This document shows positions 44,322 through 54,719 of a stretch of 64,000 bases of DNA, piece by piece. A program made the position numbers and the translations under genes. Location: contig CAXXCY010000002.1 of NCBI GenBank assembly GCA_963674895.2, positions 310,001 to 374,000 on the forward strand, read 5' to 3'. Numbering within the stretch: the stretch's first letter is position 1; each line of letters begins with the position of its first letter. The DNA comes from CAXXOK01 sp963674895. GTDB lineage: Bacteria > Bacillota > Clostridia > Christensenellales > Aristaeellaceae. The notes under the pieces were generated by a model, which saw only the letters and a program-made list of their open reading frames with translations, was not told where the DNA came from and did not search any database.

Positions 44322-44864
44322 ATGAAGCATCTGGCGAACGCCATCACGGCGTCACGCTTTGTGTTTGCGGCGGTGGTGCTGCTGTCGGAGCCGCTGTCGG
44401 CGCTCTTTTGGGCGGGATATGTGTGCGGCGGCCTCAGCGATCTGCTGGACGGCCCGGTGGCCAGGAGGCTTCATCAGCAGAGCGCGCTGGGGGCGAAGCT
44501 TGACAGCGCGGCGGATATCGTTTTTATCCTTTGCGCCTGTATCGCGGTGTTCCGCGGCGTCGCTTTTCCGGCATGGGTCCTGATCGGCGGCGGGGCGGTC
44601 GCGCTGGTGCGCTTTGTCTCCTACGGCGTAGGCTACCGGAAGTACCGTGCCTTCGCGGCGGTCCATACGTGGCTGAACAAGGCGACGGGCTTTCTGCTCT
44701 TCACGTTTCCCGTGCTGTTCGCCCTGCTTGGGATCGGCGCCGCGTGCGGCGTCATATGCGGCGTCGCGTTCATCGCCGCCGCGGAGGAACTTGTCATCAC
44801 AATCCGGTCCCGGGAGCTGGACCGCGACCGGAAAAGCCTCTTTCACGCCGGGAAACCAGCCTGA
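44322..44864 (+). CDS. CDP-alcohol phosphatidyltransferase family protein
   Basis: This 180-residue membrane enzyme has about five helices. The catalytic signature D-x2-D-G-x2-A-R-x8-G-x3-D-x3-D is complete as LSDLLDGPVARRL then GAKLDSAAD near residues 37-65. The family attaches CDP-diacylglycerol phosphatidyl groups to an alcohol such as glycerol-phosphate, inositol or serine; the acceptor is not identifiable. GGGAGGCGGCGGGC precedes the ATG. DUF3795 follows on the same strand at 39 nt. Confidence 0.92.
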   Translation: MKHLANAITASRFVFAAVVLLSEPLSALFWAGYVCGGLSDLLDGPVARRLHQQSALGAKLDSAADIVFILCACIAVFRGVAFPAWVLIGGGAVALVRFVSYGVGYRKYRAFAAVHTWLNKATGFLLFTFPVLFALLGIGAACGVICGVAFIAAAEELVITIRSRELDRDRKSLFHAGKPA

Positions 44865-44902
44865 GGAACCAAGCGGCGGCGCGCCCGAAGGGAGAACGGA
44901 AC

Positions 44903-45349
44903 ATGGAGTACAAGGACGCGGTACAGAACCTGTCCCCCTGCGGCCTGGACTGCGGGAGATGCGCCGATTACGAACACGGCGAAATCCGGCGGGCAAGCCG
45001 GACGCTGCTTGCGCTGCTGGGCGGTTATGAACGCCTGGCGAAGCTGAAGGCGGAGAAGAACCCGGCGTTTGAAAACTATGCGCAGTTTGCGGACGTCCTC
45101 AGTTCCTTTTCTCAGGCCGCGTGCAGCGGGTGCCGGGGCGGCCATGTGCTCTGCCCGCTGGACACATGCCGCGCCAGGGACTGCCAGCGGGAAAAGCAGA
45201 TCGATTTTTGTTTCCAGTGCGATGAATACCCCTGCGACAGGCAGTTCTTCGGCCCGCTTCGGGACCGCTGGATCCGCATCAACGACCGCATAAAGGAGAT
45301 CGGGGCCGTTGCCTATTATCAAGAGCAGCTGGGCAAACCCAGGTACTAG
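44903..45349 (+). CDS. DUF3795 cysteine-rich protein
   Basis: This 148-residue protein starts at 44903 after GGGAGAACGG. The N-terminal SPCGLDCGRCADYEHGEI and later CSGCRGG, CPLDTCRARDC and CFQCDEYPC give the cysteine spacing typical of DUF3795, a small family thought to bind metal, probably zinc or iron-sulphur. Its function is unknown. It converges on the SnoaL-like gene and overlaps it by 4 nt. Confidence 0.85.
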   Translation: MEYKDAVQNLSPCGLDCGRCADYEHGEIRRASRTLLALLGGYERLAKLKAEKNPAFENYAQFADVLSSFSQAACSGCRGGHVLCPLDTCRARDCQREKQIDFCFQCDEYPCDRQFFGPLRDRWIRINDRIKEIGAVAYYQEQLGKPRY

Positions 45350-45756
45350 ACGGGCTTGATCATGGCTTCGCTGAGAAGGGTTTCAAACGTGTTCACGGCG
45401 CCGCCGTGCTCGACGATTTTCCCGTCGGCGACCGTATCGATATCCACACCCGTGAAGGACAGCTTTTTGTTGGTGGGCCGTATCCCCAGCCATTCGCCGC
45501 GGTGCGTGCCCTCCATGATAAACTCGGAGACGACGGTATCCCCGTCCTCGTATTGCCGGAGGATTTTCATCGTGTAATCGGGGTAGGTTTTCCGTACGTC
45601 GATCAGATGCCGTATCATCCCCGAAAGCCCTACGGGAACCATATCCTCCCCGATGCGCAGCACGCAGTGCTTGGCTATGTACTCCGGCGCCTCTTCCAGC
45701 CGATGGTTGGACACAACGACTTCGTAGAAATGCTTTACGCGCTCTTTGTTATGCAT
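45346..45756 (-). CDS. SnoaL-like ester cyclase-family protein
   Basis: This 136-residue protein has the SnoaL/NTF2-like fold pattern: MHNKERVKHFYEVVVSNH at the start, MIRHLIDVRKTYPDYTM in the middle and GEWLGIRPTNKKLSFTGVDI. Stand-alone members of this fold are called ester cyclases, often without a known substrate. GGGAGG precedes the ATG. Confidence 0.82.
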   Translation of the reverse strand: MHNKERVKHFYEVVVSNHRLEEAPEYIAKHCVLRIGEDMVPVGLSGMIRHLIDVRKTYPDYTMKILRQYEDGDTVVSEFIMEGTHRGEWLGIRPTNKKLSFTGVDIDTVADGKIVEHGGAVNTFETLLSEAMIKPV

Positions 45757-45816
45757 ACTCCATACCTCCCGTCCATTGGGCCAGCCTGAGAGTGATTGAT
45801 TCGTGCGGGGCGCCGG

Positions 45817-46233
45817 TCAACGCTCGCCCGGCGGTTTTCGCATGAACCGGTCCGGCACCTTTTGAAAGCCGTACTGTTCATATAGCCCGTGCGCGTCCAG
45901 CGTTGCCAGAATACCGGCGCAGCCCGTAAGCTTTTCATGCCTGGCGACCATATCCATCAGCGCTTTCCCCAACCCCCGCCGCCGGTATTCGGGGTCGATG
46001 ATGACGTCCGCAAGCCAGTACACGGTCGCAAAATCCGTGACGCAGCGGGCAAAGCCAACCTGCCGGCCGTCCGCGTAGACGCCGAAGCACAGGGAATTGG
46101 CGATGGATTTTGCAATCCTGTCCCTCGGCCTGTCCTTGGCCCAGTACGAATGTCCAAGCAGCTGGCAAACCCTGTCCAGCTGTATTTTCCCCGGGTCGTC
46201 CGAAATCAGAAATTCCTGAAACGTTGCATCCAT
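45817..46233 (-). CDS. GNAT acetyltransferase
   Basis: This 138-residue GNAT contains YWLADVIIDPEYRRRGLGKA with the acetyl-CoA loop R-R-G-L-G, and LDAHGLYEQYGF toward the end. The ATG at 46233 is preferred; the GTG at 46245 is a valid alternative and would add 4 residues. It may be partly coupled to the methyltransferase gene upstream on the same strand. The acceptor is unknown. Confidence 0.83.
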   Translation of the reverse strand: MDATFQEFLISDDPGKIQLDRVCQLLGHSYWAKDRPRDRIAKSIANSLCFGVYADGRQVGFARCVTDFATVYWLADVIIDPEYRRRGLGKALMDMVARHEKLTGCAGILATLDAHGLYEQYGFQKVPDRFMRKPPGER

Positions 46234-46283
46234 CCCTTTGCGCACCACGCTTCCATTTGTCTGGATTGTCCGATACCGTTCCC

Positions 46284-46802
46284 CTAAAGATAACGCCTGA
46301 CCCTGCGCATATATTCGATATAGTCCCCGCCGAACGTTTCCACGCACCACCGCTCCTCCGACAGGATGATCCAATGCGTCGACAGCTGAAAAACAAGGAG
46401 TATGGCGAACAGCAGCAGCGAGCGCGTCAGCAGCACGCAGCCCAGGAAATAGACGAAATAAGCCAAATACATCGGGTTGCGGGAAATCCGGTAAACCCCC
46501 GAAACGTTGACGCAGTTTTCCTTCGGTTTCGCGTAGCTGATCACGGACGCGATGCACAGCAGGATACCCAGCCCGTAGACCGCCGATCCCGCAACCAGCC
46601 AAACCGCATCGGTAGTAATCCTAAGAAAGCACGGATATAGGGTTAACGCAACGGTGGAAAGCTGGTAAAACCAGAACGCGGTTTTTTCTTTTCCAATCAG
46701 CGGGGCGAAGTGGGCGGCGCGCCTGAACGCCCTCCTGTCCAGCAACGCCAACAGCCCGTACCGGACCACGAGAAGCGGGATGATGACAAAGACTGCGTTC
46801 AT
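46284..46802 (-). CDS. Isoprenylcysteine carboxylmethyltransferase-like membrane protein
   Basis: This 172-residue membrane methyltransferase has about four helices. The C-terminal half contains SGVYRISRNPMYLAYFVYFL and EERWCVETFGGDYIEYM, the SAM-binding signature of the ICMT/PEMT superfamily. Bacterial members methylate small molecules or lipids; the substrate here is unknown. Confidence 0.86.
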   Translation of the reverse strand: MNAVFVIIPLLVVRYGLLALLDRRAFRRAAHFAPLIGKEKTAFWFYQLSTVALTLYPCFLRITTDAVWLVAGSAVYGLGILLCIASVISYAKPKENCVNVSGVYRISRNPMYLAYFVYFLGCVLLTRSLLLFAILLVFQLSTHWIILSEERWCVETFGGDYIEYMRRVRRYL

Positions 46803-46939
46803 TGTACCTGTGCTTTCATTTAGAGCTGTTATTCGTTCAATTAGATTATAGCAGACTGCAATGCGGATTAAAATATTGGAATATATGTATTCTACGGAGA
46901 CACAACAGAGCGTTGGGACCGTGGTCGCTGTTCAACAGA

Positions 46940-48712
46940 TCAATCGCTCTTTGAAGAATCACCGATATCTTTGATGATGCTTTTAATCTTTTCTATCAAT
47001 GGTAAGAAATTAGAAAAATGAGTAGAATCATTATCCCGTTTAACTTGCTCAATAAACTTATTCCTATTGAATTCTTGGATTATTGTTGTAGCACCATATT
47101 CGTTAGTAGATTCCTTTGTGCTGTACATATCATCAGAAAATAATTCTTGCGGGTATAGATTTTCGATGCCCTTTTTTACCTTTTCATTGACGTCGTTTTT
47201 TTCAAATACAAATCTAAAGAACCATTCTGTTTCAGAAAGTGATTCACAACTATCTTTATGGTCACAATCCCAAACGAACAGACACTTTGCTCCAAGTTTT
47301 GTATAAATCATAGCATCATAGGCATGTTTGAGCTGTTCCTTGCCAGTTTTATCGCTATAGGGGAATTCTACTTCGTCCAATAACGACGGATTAAGTAGTT
47401 CGATTGCGCGTTTGATATGCTCAAGGTTCTTTCCTTCAGATATTATCTGGAGTTTGATACTTTGTTTTTGTAGAATGGTGTTATATAAGTCTTGAAAACG
47501 CTTGTTTTCTTCAACCATACAATCGTATGCTTCTTTAAAAACTAATGTGGATGTCAAAATCACTTTCATGCCTTTTTTGTCGAGATCTATTACTTCTAAA
47601 CGACTCTTTGTAGCACTATCATTATATAATCCCATTGATATAAATGGTGAGTGTGAGCTTATTATAAATTGGACATTTGGAAATAAGCTAAATAGTCGAG
47701 GCAATATTTCAGTCTGCAATCGGATATGTAAATGCTTATCTACTTCATCAATTAGGACTATACCCTCGATTGCATTAAGTTGACTATTTGGCATAATTGT
47801 ATCAAATTGACGTACGATTTCGCCAAACAAACATACTATTGCATTTTCACCAGATGACATATTAAATATTGACGGGTAAAAGGCTTTTTCCCATTTCCCA
47901 TTTTGATGATTGTCCTTTCTCTCCCCAATCTGTATTCTTGTTGCTCCGTTGTAACGACGACCAATTCCTAAGAAGACATTCTTTCCGCATTTTAAACTAA
48001 GTGTTTGTCCGAAAACCGAATTGATATTATTAAATAGGCTTTTATCTACTCCATCATTCATTAATGACATATCAAGAACAATGTCCATCAACCAATTTGC
48101 TAAATCAGGGAGATTGGATATTACTTCAATAGGATTTTTTAAGTGACCTGAATAATAATTAGACAAATTGTAATCAAGTTTCATGTCAAATGGTTTGTTA
48201 AGATATCCTGGTCTTTCGTGGCGATATGCAGGGAAATATGTTATTACATATGATAAAAACAGATTACGAAGTTTTTCGCGGTGCTGTTCCGATATATATT
48301 TAACATTTTTTTCTTCGTTGAGAGCAGTTTGAATTGTGCTATATTGGATTTTGCTTTCTAGTTCAATTATACTATTATATTCTTCTTGGCTACATGGCAT
48401 CCGAACATCGACATAATCTATATGCCTATCCTCAACAAGAAATCGAACATAGACAATAGATGCTTTTTCTTTGTCACAACTGAAGGTTGAAGATGAAGTA
48501 CGATAGTATTTTCCCTCCTTACCCTCAAACTCATTTGGAAAAGCGATTCGGACTATCTCATACCAAGCGTCTACAATGTAAGATAAAAGTGTCGTTTTCC
48601 CACCACCATTCAGTGCACTTAGTAAAGAAAGACTTTTTTCCTTGAAGTTTATCCCTATATGGTCGAAAGGGGCGCGGTTATGCAGGATAATTTCACTAAC
48701 AGAAAATGACAT
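46940..48712 (-). CDS. AAA ATPase with TOPRIM-like C-terminus (OLD/PARIS-like), AT-rich
   Basis: This 590-residue protein has a Walker A ALNGGGKTTL (Lys39), an ABC-like signature MSSGEN (286-290), Walker B GIVLIDEVD (317-325) and H-loop SSHS, as in SMC-like AAA_15/AAA_21 ATPases. The C-terminal part has LQIISEGKN (Glu426) and VWDCDHKD (Asp482, Asp484), spaced as a TOPRIM nuclease site. OLD nucleases and PARIS fusion proteins share this order. The gene is clearly AT-rich against GC-rich neighbours and lies beside a tRNA. GGAGG precedes the ATG. Defence against phage is inferred. Confidence 0.85.
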   Translation of the reverse strand: MSFSVSEIILHNRAPFDHIGINFKEKSLSLLSALNGGGKTTLLSYIVDAWYEIVRIAFPNEFEGKEGKYYRTSSSTFSCDKEKASIVYVRFLVEDRHIDYVDVRMPCSQEEYNSIIELESKIQYSTIQTALNEEKNVKYISEQHREKLRNLFLSYVITYFPAYRHERPGYLNKPFDMKLDYNLSNYYSGHLKNPIEVISNLPDLANWLMDIVLDMSLMNDGVDKSLFNNINSVFGQTLSLKCGKNVFLGIGRRYNGATRIQIGERKDNHQNGKWEKAFYPSIFNMSSGENAIVCLFGEIVRQFDTIMPNSQLNAIEGIVLIDEVDKHLHIRLQTEILPRLFSLFPNVQFIISSHSPFISMGLYNDSATKSRLEVIDLDKKGMKVILTSTLVFKEAYDCMVEENKRFQDLYNTILQKQSIKLQIISEGKNLEHIKRAIELLNPSLLDEVEFPYSDKTGKEQLKHAYDAMIYTKLGAKCLFVWDCDHKDSCESLSETEWFFRFVFEKNDVNEKVKKGIENLYPQELFSDDMYSTKESTNEYGATTIIQEFNRNKFIEQVKRDNDSTHFSNFLPLIEKIKSIIKDIGDSSKSD

Positions 48713-48845
48713 ATCATTATCCTCCGTTTTGAGAGTACTTTTAGGCGGTCATAATATGAGCATATTCACTATACCATATAGCTATTTTTGCTACAATGAA
48801 AATTGATGTTTTCGCTTCTCGTTTTTTTCGTCAATTTCGTAACGT

Positions 48846-48869
48846 CACATCAGAACAAGTTCTGATGTG
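48846..48869. repeat. Perfect inverted repeat in the defence-gene/tRNA gap
   Basis: An 11-bp perfect inverted repeat (48846-48856 with 48859-48869) with a 2-nt spacer. It lies between the AAA gene start and the tRNA. The AT-rich island ends about here, so it may mark the island edge or be a bidirectional terminator relic. Confidence 0.6.
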
Positions 48870-48909
48870 CAGGCGAGACGCGACGGAGCGGGTGAGAGAG
48901 GGGAAGCCG

Positions 48910-48956
48910 AAAAAATGAGGCTTCGCCGCGAACTGAGCGCAGCCCGCGGCGAAGCC
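48910..48956 (-). terminator. Terminator of tRNA-Leu
   Basis: A 12-bp perfect stem (48919-48930 with 48945-48956) begins 2 nt after the tRNA CCA end on the minus strand and is followed by TCATTTTTTCGG. Confidence 0.85.
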
Positions 48957-48957
48957 A

Positions 48958-49043
48958 TGGTGCCGGTGAAGGGACTTGAACCCCCACGTGATTGCTCACA
49001 AAAGATTTTGAGTCTTCCTCGTCTGCCATTCCGACACACCGGC
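48958..49043 (-). tRNA. tRNA-Leu (CAA anticodon)
   Basis: Acceptor strands GCCGGTG (5') and CACCGGC pair perfectly. The discriminator A and encoded CCA end the gene at 48958. The D-arm and a long variable arm of class II type are present. The anticodon loop reads CTCAAAA with anticodon CAA, which reads UUG codons. The T-loop is GGTTCAAGTCC. It borders the AT-rich island and would be a natural integration site. Confidence 0.95.
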
Positions 49044-49160
49044 ACAGTCGGGATTATAGCAAAATCAGACCGCGATTTCAAGGGAAAGTTCGTTTCGAAG
49101 GCATATCGTAAGGGTATACCTTTATCAGAGCGCGGATAACGCAGGAAAGGAGTCATAAAC

Positions 49161-51347
<2,187 letters not shown>

Positions 51348-51353
51348 ACGAAC

Positions 51354-51395
51354 GGATCATGGGCGGCAGGGATACAACCCAGCCGCCCATGATCC
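51354..51395. terminator. Long hairpin after katG
   Basis: A perfect 14-bp inverted repeat (51354-51367 with 51382-51395) with a 14-nt loop starts 6 nt after the katG stop. No T run follows, so it may be an mRNA-end stabiliser or factor-dependent terminator. Confidence 0.55.
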
Positions 51396-51410
51396 CTCAC
51401 GGAGAAACCA

Positions 51411-51839
51411 ATGCTCAAAAAACATCTGCTGGCGGCCGGGGGAACGCTGTCGCTGGGGCTGGGAATCGCCGGGATGTTCCTGCCGGTGCTGCCGACGACG
51501 CCGTTTCTATTGCTGGCGGCGTACTGCTATCTGCGCAGCTCGAAGCGCCTGTATGACCGGCTGATGAGCAACCGGCTGTTGGGCGGCTATATCCGGAACT
51601 ATCTCCAGTACCGCGCCGTTTCCCGGAACGCGAAGATCGCCTCGCTGGCGGCGCTGTGGGTGTCGCTCTCGGTTTCCTTCGCGGTAATCGGCAGCGCCGC
51701 CGTGCGCCTTGTGCTCGTGCTGGCGGGGATCGGCGTAACCGTCCATCTGCTGACGCTGAAAACCCTTCCCGTGGAAGCGGAGCGGGCCGGCAGCGGCGTG
51801 ACCAACAGCCGGAAAAGCGTTCCGACGGACAGCCGCTGA
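51411..51839 (+). CDS. DUF454 (YbaN-like) inner membrane protein
   Basis: This 142-residue protein opens with GTLSLGLGIAGMFLPVLPTT then PFLLLAAYCYLRSSKRLYD, the diagnostic motif of DUF454/YbaN membrane proteins. Three to four helices are predicted. Its function is unknown; some members affect haem or iron handling, which may explain the location next to katG. The start follows GGAG (ggagaaaccaATG). Confidence 0.9.
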   Translation: MLKKHLLAAGGTLSLGLGIAGMFLPVLPTTPFLLLAAYCYLRSSKRLYDRLMSNRLLGGYIRNYLQYRAVSRNAKIASLAALWVSLSVSFAVIGSAAVRLVLVLAGIGVTVHLLTLKTLPVEAERAGSGVTNSRKSVPTDSR

Positions 51840-51919
51840 AGCCGCGCCCGGCTGCATACCCGCCCCGGGAATGCAGGCGCGGCGCCTGCCGATTATTCTT
51901 GGAATATCCCAATCCCAAA

Positions 51920-51948
51920 TTGACAAACGCATACGCAGCGCATAAAAT
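51920..51948 (+). promoter_or_regulatory. Strong sigma-70 promoter of the antiporter operon
   Basis: TTGACA at 51920-51925 is a perfect -35 box, and TAAAAT at 51943-51948 lies 17 nt downstream. The first gene begins 60 nt further on. Nothing else promoter-like is seen within the 11-kb operon. Confidence 0.85.
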
Positions 51949-52007
51949 AAAAGAGTGGGCAAAGGCGTCCCGCTGTTTTTTGTTTATATATGCATACGGA
52001 GGAAGAA

Positions 52008-52475
52008 ATGCTTACGGCGCTGTTTTTGCTGTGGATCGCGTTCAACGGCCGGTTTACCATTGAGGTCGTCCTCATCGGGGCCTTGATTACGCTGGTCTTG
52101 TATTTTTTCTGCGCCAAATTTCTCGGATACCGGCTCAGGCACGAGTTCCTGACCCTGCGGATGCTTCCCCGGGCGGTTGCGTACGTCTTTACTCTGATGG
52201 TTGAGATCGTCAAGGCCAGCCTGCTGATGATCCGCATCGTCGTAAACCCGAAGCGCAAGGTGAAACCGCAGTTTGTGACGTTTGATACGCCGCTTGAAAC
52301 GTCCGCGGCGCAAAGCGTTTTGGCCAACTCCATCACCCTGACCCCCGGAACGATCTCGGTGCATTGCGAGGGCAGCAAGCTGACCGTCCACTGCCTGGAC
52401 CCCGTATTCGCCGAGGGCATTGAAAACCTGGTTTTCCAGCAAAAGCTTAAGCGGCTGGAACGTTTGGGGGCATAG
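52008..52475 (+). CDS. mrpE: Mrp/Mnh antiporter subunit E
   Basis: This 155-residue membrane subunit has two N-terminal helices and a soluble tail. PRAVAYVFTLMVEIVKASLL and TLTPGTISVHCEGSKLTVH are the recognised MrpE landmarks. The start at 52008 follows a GGAGGAAG site. In the Na+/H+ antiporter, E helps assemble and anchor the complex. It opens an operon whose order (E-F-G first) matches the archaeal MBH/MBS order rather than the Bacillus A-to-G order. Confidence 0.92.
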   Translation: MLTALFLLWIAFNGRFTIEVVLIGALITLVLYFFCAKFLGYRLRHEFLTLRMLPRAVAYVFTLMVEIVKASLLMIRIVVNPKRKVKPQFVTFDTPLETSAAQSVLANSITLTPGTISVHCEGSKLTVHCLDPVFAEGIENLVFQQKLKRLERLGA

Positions 52476-52476
52476 T

Positions 52477-52779
52477 ATGAGCGAAGCGTATCAAACCCTG
52501 TATACCGCGGTGCTGGTCGCGCTCAGCCTCATGACGCTTTTGTGCCTGGAGCGCGCGGTGCGCGGGCCGGGGATCGCCAACCGGATCATCGCCATCAACA
52601 TGATCTGCACGCTGACGCTTTCGATGATCTGCGTGCTGGCCCTGATGCTCCACGAGGGCTATCTGGCCGACGTCGCCATCCTGTACGCGATGATCGGGTT
52701 TTTGGCCGTGGTGGTGCTGTGCAAGGTGTATATGGGCGTGGCGCTGGACAAACAGGAAAAGGAGGGGACGAAGGAATGA
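52477..52779 (+). CDS. mrpF: Mrp/Mnh antiporter subunit F
   Basis: This 100-residue protein has three helices and the LLCLERAVRGPGIANRIIAI motif then TLTLSMICVLALMLHEGYLA, typical of MrpF. The gene starts 2 nt after mrpE. Its last bases overlap mrpG as ATGA. Confidence 0.93.
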   Translation: MSEAYQTLYTAVLVALSLMTLLCLERAVRGPGIANRIIAINMICTLTLSMICVLALMLHEGYLADVAILYAMIGFLAVVVLCKVYMGVALDKQEKEGTKE

Positions 52780-53099
52780 TCGACGGCGTCCGCTTCGTTT
52801 TAACGGCGCTTTTCATGCTGGGGGGGTTATTCGTGCTGGCGGTCGGCGTGCTCGGTCAGTACCGCTTCCGCGCCGCCTTGAACCGCATCCACGCTTCCTC
52901 GATGTGCGATACGCTGGGGTTTCTGGCGCTGCTGATCGGCTTGAGCATCAGCGCGGACGACGGCTGGATTGTGCTTAAGTTTGCGCTGACGATGATCTTT
53001 TTGTGGATCGCGAGCCCTACCGCCAGCCACCTGATCGCCCGCCTGGAAGCGACCACGAACCCCCACCTCTATCAGGATGTGGAGGTGCTTAAGAAATGA
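52776..53099 (+). CDS. mrpG: Mrp/Mnh antiporter subunit G
   Basis: This 107-residue three-helix protein has GVLGQYRFRAALNRIHASSM then CDTLGFLALLIGL, a clear MrpG signature. The C-terminal SPTASHLIARLEATTNPH is also typical. It overlaps both flanking genes by 4 nt. Confidence 0.93.
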   Translation: MIDGVRFVLTALFMLGGLFVLAVGVLGQYRFRAALNRIHASSMCDTLGFLALLIGLSISADDGWIVLKFALTMIFLWIASPTASHLIARLEATTNPHLYQDVEVLKK

Positions 53100-53359
53100 A
53101 CGTGCTTACAGTCGTTGTGCTTTCGTTCCTGCTGACCTGCGCCATCGCCACCTGCGTCGCCAAGGACCTGCTGGTGTCCGTGATTATCTTTATGGCGTAC
53201 AGCCTGCTGATGAGCATCGTGTGGATATTGCTCCAATCGCCCGATCTGGCGATCACCGAGGCGGCGGTCGGCGCGGGCGTAACGGGTATCCTGTTCTTTA
53301 TTGCCCTCAAGAAGATCCACGCGATCAAGGTGAAACATGATGAAGATCAAGAGCATTGA
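53096..53359 (+). CDS. DUF4040 antiporter subunit (MbhD-like)
   Basis: This 87-residue protein has three helices. VAKDLLVSVIIFMAYSLLMS and SPDLAITEAAVGAGVTGIL match the DUF4040 element that forms part of the MrpA C-terminus in Bacillus and the separate MbhD subunit in archaeal complexes. Here it is a separate gene. It overlaps mrpG (ATGA) and extends 23 nt into the next gene. Confidence 0.9.
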   Translation: MNVLTVVVLSFLLTCAIATCVAKDLLVSVIIFMAYSLLMSIVWILLQSPDLAITEAAVGAGVTGILFFIALKKIHAIKVKHDEDQEH

Positions 53360-54335
53360 AGCGCTCCGCCAGCGGTTTTTAAGCGACGCAAGCCCGCTGG
53401 ACGAGGATATGATCGAATCGCTGAACAGCCAGCCGGAGCTTACGCGCACCTCCAACGAAGCGTACGACGCGCTGGAGGGCGTGCGCGAGGTGCGGGTGCA
53501 GCAGGCGCTGCGGCAGGAAAGCGAGATGTACCAGCAGATTCACCAATGGTCGTATTCCTCGGGCGTGCGAATGATCAAGCGCGTGTACCGCACGCTCGCG
53601 GCGCTGACCTGCGGGGGAATCATCCTGTTTTTGCTGTGGACGGTCAACACCCTGCCGCCGTTCGGAAACCCCAACAACCCCGACAACAACGAGGTCGCCG
53701 CGCGCTACATCGAGCAGGGGCCGGAGGAGACGGGCGCCGTCAACATGGTGGCGGGTATGATTTTGGATTACCGCGCCTTTGATACCTTCGGCGAAACCAC
53801 GGTGCTGTTCGTGGCCGCGTGCAGCGTGCTGTTTTTATTGAAGCTTAACGATCTCAAGGACGGCAAGCCCACCAGCGCGTGGTTGGAGGCGGAGTTTGAC
53901 GACCGCCACCACGAGCCCAAGAACGACCAGATTCTCCAGTTTGCGGCAAGGCTGCTGGTGCCCATCATCCTGCTATTCGGGTTTTACGTGGTGATGAACG
54001 GGCACCTCTCGCCGGGCGGCGGGTTTTCCGGCGGCGCGATCATGGGCGCCGGGCTGATTCTGTACCTCAACGCCTTCGGCTTCCAGAAGACCGAGCGGTT
54101 CTTCACCTACCGGACCTTCAAGTGGATCACCTTCGCGTCGCTGATGACCTACGCGGGGCTCAAGAGCTACTCCTTCTACACGGGCGCCAACCATCTGGAA
54201 AGCGCCGTTTCCCCGGGCACGCCCGGCAACCTCCTGTCGGCGGGCTTCATCCTGCCGCTTAACATCTGCGTGGGGCTGGTCGTGATGTGCACGATGTACA
54301 CGTTCTACACCCTGATCCGAAAGGGGGGAATATAA
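53337..54335 (+). CDS. mrpB: MbhE-MrpB fusion subunit with N-terminal extension
   Basis: This 332-residue protein joins an MbhE-like module (GNPNNPDNNEVAARYIEQG and ILDYRAFDTFGETTVLF, residues about 110-165) to an MrpB domain (VMNGHLSPGGGFSGGAIMGA near 222-240). In Bacillus Mrp the first module is the end of MrpA; in MBH it is a separate MbhE. A charged, probably cytoplasmic region of about 80 residues precedes the first helix; I know no counterpart. Two ATGs (53337, 53340) are possible. Confidence 0.88.
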   Translation: MMKIKSIEALRQRFLSDASPLDEDMIESLNSQPELTRTSNEAYDALEGVREVRVQQALRQESEMYQQIHQWSYSSGVRMIKRVYRTLAALTCGGIILFLLWTVNTLPPFGNPNNPDNNEVAARYIEQGPEETGAVNMVAGMILDYRAFDTFGETTVLFVAACSVLFLLKLNDLKDGKPTSAWLEAEFDDRHHEPKNDQILQFAARLLVPIILLFGFYVVMNGHLSPGGGFSGGAIMGAGLILYLNAFGFQKTERFFTYRTFKWITFASLMTYAGLKSYSFYTGANHLESAVSPGTPGNLLSAGFILPLNICVGLVVMCTMYTFYTLIRKGGI

Positions 54336-54718
54336 TGGCCGGTATTGTGCAAATGATCTGGACGCACCTGGACGTGACCGTGGCCATTCTCCTGTTCGGC
54401 ATCGGGTTTACCACGCTGCTTTTACACCAAAACCTCATCAAGAAGATCATCGGTCTGAATATCATGGATACTGCCGTGTTCCTGTTCCTCACCACCCAGG
54501 GCTATATCCGGGACCGGTCCGCACCCATCCTCGCGGAAGGCGCGGAGGCGGCGGCCGGCTATGTCAACCCCATCCCCAGCGGGCTGGTGCTGACGGGCAT
54601 CGTGGTGTCCGTCAGTGTGACGGCCGTGATGCTTGCGCTCACCATCCGCCTGTACCGCCGCTACCATACCCTGGATATCGACAGCATCACGCTGATGATG
54701 AAAGGGGAAGAGCAGTAG
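54335..54718 (+). CDS. mrpC: Mrp/Mnh antiporter subunit C
   Basis: This 127-residue subunit has three helices and is NuoK-like. LFGIGFTTLLLHQNLIKKII then GLNIMDTAVFLFL and the NPIPSGLVLTGIVVSVSVTA segment (usual DPxPQALVLTxIVI) mark MrpC. The start overlaps the preceding stop (TAATG). Confidence 0.93.
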   Translation: MAGIVQMIWTHLDVTVAILLFGIGFTTLLLHQNLIKKIIGLNIMDTAVFLFLTTQGYIRDRSAPILAEGAEAAAGYVNPIPSGLVLTGIVVSVSVTAVMLALTIRLYRRYHTLDIDSITLMMKGEEQ

Positions 54719-54719
54719 A

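Noticed and set aside
49110..49124. GGTATACC palindrome upstream of katG as a possible PerR or other site
   Set aside because: It does not match the PerR box (TTATAAT-x-ATTATAA), and the palindrome is only 8 bp.
53337..54335. Possibility that the MbhE-MrpB fusion is a frameshift between two genes
   Set aside because: The frame is continuous with a clean helix-linker-helix path and both module motifs intact, so a true fusion is more likely.
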